Source of the DNA: Aurifilum marmelostoma
Taxonomy: Eukaryota; Ascomycota; Sordariomycetes; Diaporthales; Cryphonectriaceae
NCBI GenBank assembly: GCA_027559495.1
Contig: JAMXSV010000003.1
Span: 2,046,001 to 2,110,000, forward strand
Reading direction: 5' to 3'
Length of the DNA: 64,000 nucleotides
Shown here: positions 36,622-48,621 of the stretch, piece after piece
Layout: the number at the start of each line of letters is the position of its first letter
Position numbering within the stretch: the stretch's first letter is position 1
The notes under the pieces: model-generated
The model's input: only the letters and a program-made list of their open reading frames with translations
What the model was told of the DNA's origin: nothing
The model's database searches: none
Program-made: the position numbers and the translations under genes

Positions 36622-38113
36622 GCTGACTGCGGTGGTGATTAGCCCTTGTCTTGGTGGCGGGTCCGGTGGTTCTCAGAGCACGACAGAGAGATGACACAAG
36701 TACGCTCCGGACGGGTGGTTCGTCGAGAAAAAGGAAAAGGAAAAGGCGTGAAAGGAGGCTAGATGGTGAGCTATATTGTCAGCAAAGATTCGGAGGGGGG
36801 GGAACCGGTGCATCGGTGTGGAGCGCTGAGCACACACACACTCTCCCTCTTCCTCTCCGTAGACAAGCGCAGGGGGGGGGGACGAAGACCCAAGATGCGG
36901 CGGAAGAGAGACAGAAGGAAGGAGAACAAGACGGTGGAAAGTGAAGCAGCAAGTCAGTTAGTCAGCTTACCTGGGAAATGCGAGGGCACAATCACTAATA
37001 CCAAGTCTGCAGTAGAGTGATAAGACGAAGACTGGAAGTGCCCTGCGGGCCTTGATCGCCGCTGTGCGATTGAGCCAGGCGAAACTGCAACCTTGTAGAG
37101 ATAGGCGAGGAAGGCGGAGGCGTGTTCCACGGGATCGTGAGGTTTTACCCTGGGATATGAGAGAGGGTTGAGGTTTTCGGCGGTGGAGGTGGATGTGGAG
37201 GTTGAGGTTGGTTGAGGTTGAAAGAAAATGGGCGAACAGCAAGAGAGGGAAGAAGGCGAGTGGTCGGAGCAAGATCAGGGCCAGGAACAGGGGACAGTTG
37301 GGGGCCCAGGCCCCAAGGTATACAAAAATGGCGGCAGCGGCTGTAGGCAACGGGGATCAGCGGCAGTACTGTGTGGTAGGGTAGGGGCAGATTTCATGGT
37401 TAGAGAGGAAGCTGGGGGATGTGTGATTGGAGGGGTGCGGGGCCCTGACCCTGTAGCTGGGGGGAAGAGGGGTGTCCTGGGCGGGTTTCTCGACCCAAGG
37501 CAGCGGACTGGGTACCCTCAAGGATCGAAGGCTCAGGTGGCCCCAGCGTCCAGGCGAGCCGCACGTCGACTCTCATTGGGTTCCGCTAGTAGGGTTCGCT
37601 GGTGACTTCGCGAGCCTGTGCACCCGAAGCGAAGGTTGGCCCCTGTCGACAGGCTCGCATTACTATGTAGAGTGCTACCTTACTCCACAGTACCCGCTAG
37701 TCTGCAGTCGTGATAGCGTGTGCTACTGATAGCCCGTAGCATGGACCGCTAGCATCATAGTACATAGTATTACTATGCTATTTCGTAGTGTTAAGTCAGT
37801 CCAGTCCACACCATACACACACACTTACTCACGACACTGTAACCTCCTACACAGTACTAAGGTACATCCCGCTACGTACTCCTTGCAGCAAGGACCATCA
37901 CACATGACAGCTTCACAGACCTGCCGCATGTGGCAAGGCGGACTGTGATTCAAAACCAGCCTGGTCTAGGGCTCTGATGGTCTGTGAGCATCTGCCGGGT
38001 GCCTCGATTACTGTGCGTGATTGATCGATCCAGTCTTCTTATTTCCAGAACCACTATTTCCGCGGAATTTGACTGTCAGCTCTCCACCACCGAGTCCTTC
38101 AAGGGGTGTGTGA

Positions 38114-38134
38114 TGTGTGTGTGTGTGTGTGTGT
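38114..38134. repeat. (GT)n microsatellite
   Basis: A short tract of about ten GT units, with a few interruptions before it, in intergenic DNA. Confidence 0.85.
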
Positions 38135-39469
38135 AGAAAGGGGAGGTGGTGGTGGGTTGCAGACCGGAAAGGCTCAGTTGTCCTGTACTGGGTTTGTTGG
38201 GGGAACGAATGGATGGGGACCTGTTCAGTACGCCCCAGCTACTCGGGATCAAAAGGACAAGGGGTCTGGGGGGGGGCTGCCTCGTGCCCGGCGGCGTGGT
38301 ACTCCATAGTATTGCGAGGTAGTATCAGCACCGTTTAATTTGGCCGAGGGGGTGCCACAGTGGAAAGAGGACGATGAATCCTGGGAATTCAAAAAGGTTG
38401 TACTTTTAATCAGAATACACCAATCAGCGACGATTCAGGGACAAAGTGGGGCTTGAGGACCCTTGTCTCAACAAGCCCGGCCTGGGGAGGCTTAGGTCCC
38501 AAAGCTGAGTTCCCCTGCTTGTGCGCTGTACCACCCAAATGTGCACGTCTTCTTTTTTTCTCCTTGCATTTTCCCCCTTCGTCTTCTGCTGATGACACCG
38601 CGTCGCATGGCAGGCTTAGTCCGCAGTGCCATGCTGCAGTTCAGGTGGTGATGTGTGCATATGTGCAGGTGTGTTGCAGCTTGGCGCTCCGAGGAATGCG
38701 GGATCAGAACCGTCAACTTGGTAACTCAGACCTGTACATGCATACCAGTCACCGTCCCGGAATACAAGTACAATCCCATGCTTCCGCTGCTTGCTTGCTT
38801 CAGTGCACCGGAACGTGGCCGCGACATCAGGCCATGTCTCTGAATGCTGGATCCACTAGCGCAGCTATCGAGACTAAGTTTTACATTCAAGAATCCTCCT
38901 CTTCCTCTTTCTTAATTCTCCTCGTTGTTGTAACTATGGTAGTAGTAGAAAGTGAGTATGCTGCTAGAAAAAGGAAAGGTCAGACTCTGCAGCATGCAGG
39001 CTCATCTCGTCTCTCAATTCGGTAAACCTGCGCCCAGATTAAATTTGGCAAGTGGACAGAATGGCTGTGACGTACCATCGCAGTACACAGTGAAATCAAG
39101 CTTGTCGACTACGACAATTTGTACTGTATTTGCACCGGCCCAAGTCGTACACTCACACAGTGCGCGCAGAGACACATTGTACCACCATGCGTAGTAGCCG
39201 CTGAGCATGGTCAGGACATATTGGCGTGCATCTGAAGGCTTTGCTCTTTGCTTTTGGTCTGATCCCACGGAAGCTGTTCAGCCCACGAATGCCACATTCT
39301 TTTTCTTTTTTTCCCCCTCCTTTTTTCCTTCTCCTTTTTTCCCGTCTTCAGCAAGCCTGCTGGTCAGACTACCATTAATCAGCCAGCCAGGGTCTCACGG
39401 TCCTGGTTCGTTACGAGCAACATCGAGAGAGCCTTTTTGAATTCCTTGTTTGTGCTTCCTTCTTCGACC

Positions 39470-39530
39470 TTTCTCTCTCTCTCTCTCTCTTTTTTTTTTT
39501 TTTCTCCTTTTTTTTTATTATTTATTTTTT
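39470..39530. repeat. (CT)n followed by T-rich tract
   Basis: About ten CT units lead into T runs of 8-15 bases. Simple-sequence DNA in the gene-poor stretch. Confidence 0.85.
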
Positions 39531-41504
39531 CTACATGAAGCGAATCCACGAAACGGACCCATTGAGCTCTTCTGCCCAGAATGTGGGGCTGATCCGCGCG
39601 CCTCTTAGTGGGGGCTGGGCGGGAATGACATGAGATTACGGGGAACCGGCTGCACCCGTCGTCATGGCACATCACACTTTACTTTGGGCTATCAATATCT
39701 TTCCCATCTAAGTTTATCCCTCGCTAAGACAAAGAAAGAGGGGAAATCGTCTTTTGTTCAAAGTCAATCTTTGATGACTTGATACAATGTTTGAGTTTTC
39801 CAAAAAGTGAGACTCAAAACAATCGATCAGCCCTGACTGTGAGTTATTTTTTATCCCCCCTTCCTCCCCTTCTTCGCGTGGTTGACTATTGGCAAACTCG
39901 GAAATTGGCCACAAGCTTTTCTCCTGGTGCGACCTGTCCTTGTTATTTTGACCATAGCAAGTACTGGCACACTTAGTGACGCTATAGTATGTAGCTTTTA
40001 TAGCCCTCGCTGCGTAGGTTCTCTCGATTTTGAATCCCGAGTGGGGCCCTGTTCCCCCATCGAGCCCCGGCTCCGAGCGCCCCACGAGCTGCCTTTGACT
40101 TTTCTGAATCTCCGAGTCGATGCGATCTGTGTGGCTGGAGTTCCGGTATTTTGCCACAATGACGATACCGAGGATGAAAAGAACAACGAAGGAAAGAAGA
40201 AATAATCATATGCAGCAAGTACATGATGATGGAGGGCCCGGAGGGGGAAAAGTGGGGAGAAGTCCAGATGCCCGTGTGCTATAGTAGTATGTAGTAATTA
40301 TGGATTTGCACCGTGTACTAAGGCACTGAAGGCACCGGAACAAGGCAAAGTCCTGCTATAGTACAGCACATGGTGGAATCATGTTTGACAAAAAACAGGA
40401 TCTCGAGGTTGGTGAGTATAGTCTCTTGTCAAGTCTGGTACCGCGAACGGTAAAACTCCACAGGAGAGGAGATCGGATGGAGATCAAGATGACAAGTCGC
40501 TGTGGCCATTATTCTGGTTCTATGCTCCATACCGCGACACTGGTTCCATGCAGATATCCACTCCACCGAGAAAACCCATATCGTTATCATCATTAACAAC
40601 ATGAACGCTATGTTGTAGCAGACAGCGCGGCTTCAAAGAGGCCTCCTTGTCAAAATGTCTACTGCGTAATGTGACGCGAGACTGGACAGTCAACAAAGTA
40701 ATTGTATACATTCAAACTTATGGTATGAAGCAATGATTATCCGACATCATATGTGTACTGACTATATCATATAGTAAGTTTGTAAAAGGGGCAGGAAGAA
40801 ACTTTTTGGTGTCTCAATCTCCCCAAAACCCAACTTGCTGCTAATGCACAGACGACCAGGCCTGAGATCTCTGTTTTACAAAGGGGGCTTTCCAGCACCG
40901 GGGGGGTCCTTCTGGCCCATCTTCCCTTCTAGGCCAGGTCGCTTGGAAGCCTCGGGAGGCGCTTCCGGTTGGGCAGACCTGGGCAGCCCCTCCACCCATG
41001 CTTCCAGCGGCAGGACATGCTGCTACAGTACCATGGTACAGGTCCAAACGGTCCTGCTGCAAATGGTACGCATGCGCTGCAGGAGACCGCCGCCCCACAA
41101 GCGCAAATCACGCTGGCTGTTGCCGGGAGCCAAATGATCCTTTACCTCTCTCACGTAGACATCGCGCGTCCTCTCTGCTGCCACGACTAACGACTTGCCA
41201 GGTGAGAGCTCTTTCTCATGTGAAAGAGAAGCTAGCTGGCCCTAAAGCACACGTTTCAAACATACATACTTTATACATACTGTGCTGAACAGGGATTGAA
41301 AAGCCCAACGGACCTTTGGAAGTTCTCCTGCACTTGATCAGCAGCACGCACGCAAACAAAAGATGAATCAGAACGATCAGTCCTCTGCCCGCAGCTAAAC
41401 TTGATAATAGCTGAAGGACAAGCGGGACTTGGCTTCGGGCCTAGGACTAAATTGATAGGTGTCTACGATATTGGGCTTAGAACACGACCGGAAACTTGGA
41501 TTGA

Positions 41505-41882
41505 TCAGCGCCACTTGGCTTGGTGTTCCTTTTCGAGCTCTTTCACCTTCCTAGGCATTTCGGCCAGCGCCAGATCTACAGGGACGGCGCCGATGCCGAC
41601 GTCAAAGACGCTGCATTTCCTGCCCAATACGGCACTGCCGGAGCTCACAGGGCCAATGACGAGAAGCATTCTATTTCTTATTGCTTCCCGAATTTTCCTG
41701 GTAAGAGGAATGGCGTGCCCACTCCCAGGTCTCTGGGCGTGGGCACTGGACGGTTCTTTTTCTAAACTACAGCAGCCCGATTCCTCGGGATCTCGAGACC
41801 ACGTCAAGCCTGCTGCTGGGATTAGTAAGTCAGCAAGCGCGTCGAGAATTCGTTGGAGGGGGAAAGGATCGTGAGATGACAA
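41505..41882 (-). pseudogene. Possible gene remnant, unrecognised
   Basis: A 125-codon open frame without an ATG near its start. The C-terminal half (IREAIRNRMLLVIGP, then FDVGIGAVPVDLALAEMPRKVKELEKEHQ) reads like a folded protein ending in an amphipathic helix. A branch/acceptor-like sequence (ACTTACTAATCCCAG on the minus strand) lies inside the frame near its start, so this could be the last exon of a decayed or missed gene. I cannot name a family, and chance is a real alternative. Confidence 0.2.
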
Positions 41883-43118
41883 GGGAAGGTTTGACAGGTA
41901 TGATCCGGTTCAAATTAGTCCAAACGTCAAAGGTCGACAGCTTGTCATCGCTCAAGATATGACCAAATAAAGTTCAGGATTCGATTATTTCCCTCATATC
42001 TCGTGTGTGTCGCTATTATAGCACCAGCGCCGTCGCAGATCCAGACCCTGACAAGACCTGCAGATGACCGACAAGCCATCAAGACTTTTTGCGTCTCAAC
42101 TTGTCATTGACCCTGGCTGACACCACACCGGCCTTTGCTACTTACATACGGGAGTACGTATTGTACGTACTATGTACAACCATCAGCCCCGACACAGGGT
42201 ACTGTGTACAGACGCGCCTTCTGTTCGGGGTACCTCTCGTCTCTGAACAATCAAGGAAGTTGTTACCCTGGGGTCCAGGCAGCCAATCACCCCACCAGGA
42301 GAAGGTGACGGTGGAAAGAGCGAGAGCGTCTCCTGACAGGGCCCTGGCAGGGCTCTAAGCCGAGCCCGCATATGTCGATCTCGGCACCAGACAGGCCAAG
42401 CGGGAGGAGGGGGGGGGGAACCCTAGAGAGAAAGGGTAGACCGATCTCCCTTTTCTTCAGAGATGTGTGTGCGCCTGTCTCAGACCTGCATACTATGATC
42501 TACCAGTAGGGATTGCAGGTTCTCACGGGATGATTTTTTTTTTTTGGGGGGGGGTTTGGGAGCGTGGCAGGGTGGCAACGAGAGAAGGCACGGGTTCTGT
42601 CCCCTCCGCACCAGCTAATCTTCAACCTGGCTGCTGCTATTGGCTACTGTTTCTTCTTTTTGTTCTTCTTGTCCTCCTCCTCACCCCCACCACCCACTAA
42701 ACACCCCCTAGACCGTCCAAGTCAGGACGGCTGTAGGTAGGGTTGCACTGCAGCACGCAGCCTCCCACCTGCGCACAACGTCTGGTGACTTGCGTGAGAC
42801 CCTGAGAGAGCGCGAGTGGGTGTGCGCATGGGAGAGGCAGAAGAAAAGAGTGACCTCATCCTCCTTCTCGTACCGAAAACTGGGACGACTGAGCTTGCGT
42901 CTTATCGCAGCTCGCGTCAATGCAACCAGGCGGCTTTGACACAGCTGCTGCTTTGCATTCCTGGCAACAGGCGGTGGCGGCAAGTGGTAGTGGTGGCGGC
43001 GCCGTCTTCGGGTGATGAGGCCAATGTGACGCCCAGCTGAGCCACGATATGACGATGCCATGGATCGTCAATGTTTCCTTCTCCTTCTTTGCGCCACTCT
43101 TGCCGACGAAAAATAGAA

Positions 43119-43131
43119 GGGGGGGGGGGGG
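43119..43131. repeat. G13 homopolymer
   Basis: Thirteen consecutive G residues in the gene-poor stretch. Confidence 0.95.
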
Positions 43132-46100
43132 TGGAAAGGCCAAGGCGGAGAGGCGCTGGATGGACCCGACGCCGCAATGGGCGACGATCTATCGGCTTAT
43201 TCATACGTACTCTCACACCCACACACGCACCTATCGGAGCAGGGCCTGTTCCTCTTCTCCTGCCCTTTGCACCTGTCTATGCACTTTCCTTTTGCTTGTG
43301 CAAACGTCATCCATACCTGAGCAGTCGTATAAGCCCGTGGCGGCGACTAGTGGGCTCATTCTGCTGTGCAAGTAGGAGCTGATGATGAGAAGAGCGAGCA
43401 AGCGCCCGCCTCGACCCAGCCATCATGAAGGAGGCACAGCCAGAGCTCAAGTCACGTCGAGAGCTGGGTCCTTTGTTCTTCCCCTGGCGACATCATTAGC
43501 GGGCCTTGGCCTGCAAATACTGCGCGACCGACGTCTATCGTCGAAAGGAGAATGAAGAGCGACTGAGGGCAAGGGAGTCTCCCTTGTTGGTGTCAAAGCC
43601 TTTTCGGGGCCACGCAGCCAAAACGTCGTCCAAACTTTACTTTAGTCTACCTGCACACGCCGTCATACCAGCGTCCGTCTCTACAAGCGCAAGACTCTGC
43701 ACTACCCAAGACGTTCGCAGCACTCGGCCAGAGGGAAAGGTGGGAGGATGCAGGGGAGAGGGAAGAGGGTGGGTGCATGACCTAGGCAGCTGGCCCCCCC
43801 CGTCGCACTGTAACCCGTCCTTTGACTACGCAATGGCTTGCAGTACTTACGGGTCGGATGGCGGCAGGTGTTCGTATCACGATAAACCCCGGTCCCTTCC
43901 AAGCTGGCTGCGCTGCTGGCCTAGATCGAGCGGAGAGGGTGAAGAGGGTGGGGTAACCTAGCCATCGCTGGTGTTGGTGCTGCGAGGCCCATCTGCCTTT
44001 TCGGGGGTTGGCCTTCAGGATCCGCTGGTTGTCGGCAACTGAGCCTATCACCTAGGTTGTGATGGTGGTATCTTCTCGCTTGGGTGTCTGGAGCAGCAAC
44101 CAAACTGGCTGCCCTCCTTCATGCCCAATCTCAAGAGACATGCCGTATCATGCATGTCATACACGCCCTGCATGAGTACTCACAGACCTAGAGCTAGTTG
44201 TGACTGCCCGGTTCTTCTTCTCAGACGGCTTCAGAGCCCCCTGCCCTTTTTTTTTTCCTGTCCTTTTTTGTTTGTCTCCCCTTCTTTTCCTTTTCTGTCG
44301 ACCCCGGAGGTCGTATTGGCTGTCACGTCAAGTGTCAGAAGACTCCAGAACATGAAGGCGATCCAGAACCCACCTCCACGTCATGTTTGAGTCTGGTCTG
44401 CTTGAGTTGAGCAACTGCGCTTAACGACGAGAACGGAACAAGGTCCGCAAGGATGGGCGAGGGCGAGGGCTCACGCGATCGCCACCTGGGTTCATCATGT
44501 ACCTACATGTACACAGTACGAGTGCCTCCTCATGACGAGATGACTTCCTTAGTCAGAGCAGCTTTATCGTTTCGTACTTGGCTTAGGTGCCTGCGTGCTC
44601 GGTCAGGCGCCAATTCGGAAGGTATCCGAGCTCGTGGACTGAAGAGACCTTTTGAATGCCTCGTGACAATTTTTATTTTTTTTTCGGCACCGGGGGCTCA
44701 CCCACAGAGAAGCTATCGATGCTTCCGGGCATGGGAGGGAAAGGCCCAAAGACGGACCAGGAAGACATTACCGATCGAATATCGTCTCCCTTGCTGGCTT
44801 GGCTCGTTTGAACAAAAGATCTCAAGAGGAAGCTCAACATTGCCGGTGTAGCTCTGTGTGTCTGAAGATGGTTGCAAGTGCTCCCTCGAAATTGGGGAAG
44901 GTTCCTGGAGACACTGATGTAGTCCATAGCATTATATCGGGCTCCTGGCAGGTCATACAGGACGTTGACATCTTATTTTCACGGACGAAAATCGGGTAAT
45001 AGACGTGATCATGTCCACTCTTTGGGTCGTGAGATGTATTGCGGACCTGGGGACCTTGGACTAGATTCTGTGCTCGTTTGCAATGCGCATACGTGCCAAG
45101 TTGTGTTCGGAGTGTGCAGAACAGTGAGAAGAGTCAGAAGCCTGGGGCGATTGTTTCATGAAACCAGCATCATTCTTCTTTAATCTATTGACTATAGTTT
45201 TCGTGTCCTACAAGTAGAGATCGAGGTCGTTAATCAACGCTCTGTATAGTGTCAATCTTTACAACCCATCCTGGGCTGCACGCCTCTCGCAGGCTTTCTC
45301 ACTGAAGCCCGCTGAGGACATCTCTCTCAAAACGCAGATCCCCTCTCCCTCTTGCTACTTCTTCTACGATCGCAATTCTTCATTGACTCGAAACCCAGCG
45401 CGTTCCTTTGCAATCAGGACAACGACTTATCATAGACTTGGTTGCGCCGCCGAGGGCACGCCGGTCGTTGTTATTTACGCAGGAACATGTGTGGGGATAA
45501 GCACGCTGCGAGCCGCAAGAGAGATCGAGAAAGACACACCCCATATAGTGCCGGCATTTGGCTCCCCAACTGGTAAGGGTGTCCTCGCAGGATCGTGATC
45601 CTCGCCGCCTCCCCGGTGCTCGTGTTGCTCTGCCACCTGCCTGCTGCTGTGCCGCTCGAGAAGGGGTGGTATGACGGGAGAAGGAAGGCTTTGGGCCGGG
45701 GACGAAATGTTGAGACGCCTCCTTGGGTGTCATTTTCAGGTCCAAAAATGTGGCGATGACAGGTCGGTAGTGGTGTGATCCAGGATTTCTTTTTTTTCAA
45801 CCCCGTTCAGATTCGACGACTCTCATGAGAAGAAGAGAGCGCATCACTACACATGACATTCCTAGGCATCTCTCTCTAGCTCTCCGAACAATTTCCATAA
45901 TCCTCGTGACGATAGTCAACCCTGTCTGTACTGTGGGAAGTCTATTCTTCGAAGCGTCTCCTGGTGACCGGCGAGGGGCGTTTCGAACAAGCCACGCCGA
46001 TAGGTCTGCCTGCCAAGGACGCGGAGGAGGAATATGAATGGCAGATGAATCACATCAACCAGTCAGAGTTCACCACTCCAAACATACATGTCCCTGATCT

Positions 46101-47229
46101 AATGGCAGGGTTGGCTCAGCCCCACGAGGTTCGGTGTTGCAAGGAGTGGAGGCTAGGGAAACGGCCACAAAACAGATGTTGGTTGTCTACGACGCGAGAC
46201 GTGGATTGGGCAGCGAATGAGCAGCTGTGGCCGTACTACAGCACCATGGTGGCCCCCTGGGTTGATTCGCGTACGGTAGGCAAGTGAGACATGCATGGGA
46301 GGCTGAAAGGTCAAGGGATCCAATAGAAAAAGGGTGCTTCAGTGTATATTCGGCATCTGACATTCTTGGCGTTGAGGTCAGCGGCGCTACCATTATTTAT
46401 CTGGCAAGCCAGGTTCGTTGGTGAGGTTTTGCATGAGTGCATGTGTATACGTGTGTATTTTCTTCTTTTTCGATGGGCTGCTTGTGGCGAAGTGGGTGTG
46501 ATGCACATGTCGTGATAGACAAGATCTCTTCCCGTATAAAAACACTATATCATAATTATGCCTTCCTTCACATATGTAAGAAACCTGCCAGCGTAAGCAC
46601 TTGAAGGAAGACTTGACTGCTTACTCTGGGCAATGAAAGTCGAATAATCACCAGAAATCCTCCAAGATTACGTTGATAAGAGAATTGAAAAAGCGATATT
46701 AATATGGCCACAATGCCTTTTCTTTCCACGACGTGCTACGAAGCCACGACGCTGCCAGTCCGACATCAACAGCTACCCAAACCACCCAGAACGGATGCCA
46801 TTGGTTACATTACGGTGGTTCACGCGCTTATTTGTCTCATTGCCTAGCAAATCCCATTCGTTGCCTCCTCATGCAAGAGTCAGTGGGTCAAACTCATGTC
46901 AGCGGCCAGAAACCGCGTGGCCACCCAACGGTTGGTTCACAATCCATTAATCGGCCACTCGATGGCCATATTGCACAACGCTGCCTACAGCGAGCCTGGG
47001 CCTGTGGAATCAAAGCTCGAGAATACAAATACGATGCTTTTCACTCCGAAGTTTTCCCTAGACTAGCATCTTGAATATATACCTACTACCCTCGTTAAGG
47101 CGTGACGCGCCGTCCGTTTCTAGTAGCATTAACCAAAGCCCCAGACACAATAATCTGATATAATTTCGAACTGCCACCTGCTTTCTCTTTCCCTCCATCC
47201 TCCTCCATCTTAAAACTGTTACCACAAAA

Positions 47230-48122
47230 ATGAAACCAGTCTCCACCATTCTCCTCGTCCCGCTGGCCATAGGAAGCACCCAAGCCTTCAGCCTGGGCAC
47301 CGTCCTAGCCGAGATCAGCACCCTCTTCCCCAACAACATCGCCTTCAAGGGCGCAGACGCCGTCATCTCTGCCCTCGAGAGCACCGCCGGAAAAGTCCTG
47401 GGCTACCAGGAGACCCGCAGCGACCTCGTCAACGGCGTCTGTGGGGATGTCATGCTCATCTTTGCCCGTGGCACCGGCGAGCCGGGCAACGTGGGCGCGC
47501 TGGTCGGGCCCGAGTTTTTCGACGAGCTCGTGAGCGCGCTGCCTGGTAGGAGTATCTCTATGCAGGGGATTGATCCTAGCTCGTATCCGGCGACGGTGGC
47601 TCAATATTTCACTGGGGGTTCTACCGGTGGTGCTGAGGAAATGTGAGTTGTTTCTTCTGTCTTTTGTAGTAGCAAGAAGACTTGTGGTCTGACTGTGAGA
47701 ATATTATATCATTAGGGCGACATATGTGAACAAGGCAGCATCTTCATGCGCTGGGACATCAATCATCATGAGCGGCTGGTCTCAGGGCGCCCAGGTCGTT
47801 CATCTGGCTGCGAGCAGAATTGGGACCTCTGGCCTGTCGGCTGTCAGCGCGGTTGTGACATTTGGAGACCCAGGTATGTTGTCAATGATTCACTTGACTA
47901 CATGCCCTTGCCGAATTGTGATTCCGAATTTCTGACATCCGTAAAATCATGATCATAGACAGCAACTCGACCATCGCCGGCATCGACTCCAGCAAGGTCA
48001 AGGTGATCTGCCACGATGATGATGACATCTGCCAGTTTGGAGATATCCTGGGCCCGACACATTTCACCTATGCTAAGGATACTCCCGCTGCGGCTTCCTT
48101 CGTAGCCTCGGTGCTGGAATAA
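47230..48122 (+). CDS. Cutinase (CE5 family)
   Basis: Secreted serine esterase that cleaves cutin polyester. Exons 47230-47642, 47716-47873 and 47959-48122 (introns 73 and 85 nt, phases 2 and 1) give 244 residues. Residues 1-19 are a signal peptide. The family opening TRSDLVNGVCGDVMLIFARGTGEPGN is clear. The nucleophile lies in SGWSQGAQ (Ser160). The loop CHDDDDIC (Cys208-Cys215) places Asp212 where the catalytic Asp of Fusarium cutinase sits, and His225 in GPTHFTYA follows ten residues after the second Cys, as in that enzyme. The usual GYSQG is GWSQG here, and the catalytic Asp sits in a run of four Asp. It stands at the edge of a large gene-free stretch and converges with the Myb gene. Confidence 0.94.
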
Positions 48123-48621
48123 AATGTCGGCCAGGAGCAGGGAGGGAGGCAACGAAAATGTTACCAACATGATCATGCAACTTGAGAGGTTTGCTACGTT
48201 GATTCTTTCAATGGTCTTTGATATCCGGGGCGGGTCCTGCACGGGAGGATATCAAGATAGGTACATATGTAGGTAATTACCATGTGTATAGATTCAAGAG
48301 CTCATGAAATAACACGTAATTATAATTATAAGAAATGGCATGCGATTAATCATAATCAGTATTATTGGATGATGAGTTCACTGTATCCATATCAAGGTCT
48401 AGTTCATATAAAAAAGAGACTATAGATACAAAGCTTTCGTAAATCATATGTGCGTAGCCCAAATCCTCTTCATGCTCATGCTTAGACGTGATCAATCCTA
48501 AAATTACAATGCCAGCCCCGGATGTTTCCTGTATTAATATTTCATTTGTGCGTTGCCTGCGCAGCCGTGTCTCTCTCGATTCCCCTCTCACACCACAGTC
48601 TTACGAGAAGCTTGCTTCCAT
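48123..48621. other. Convergent intergenic region
   Basis: Shared 3' flank of the cutinase (+) and Myb (-) genes, AT-rich near 48290-48420. No gene seen. Confidence 0.6.

Larger units (their letters stand above)
36622..47229. other. 10.6-kb stretch without supported genes
   Basis: The left end is the veA promoter (CT/GA-rich). The rest has only short frames in mixed phases, homopolymers (G13 at 43119-43131, T runs near 42535-42545 and 44650-44663), a GT run near 38114-38134, a TC/T-rich tract at 39470-39530, and repeated GTAC/ATAGTA-rich patches (37665-37795, 40280-40300, 42140-42180). A minus-strand frame at 41505-41882 is the only one with protein-like sequence. Absence of a gene here is a hand reading and could miss small or intron-rich genes. 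Confidence 0.45.
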
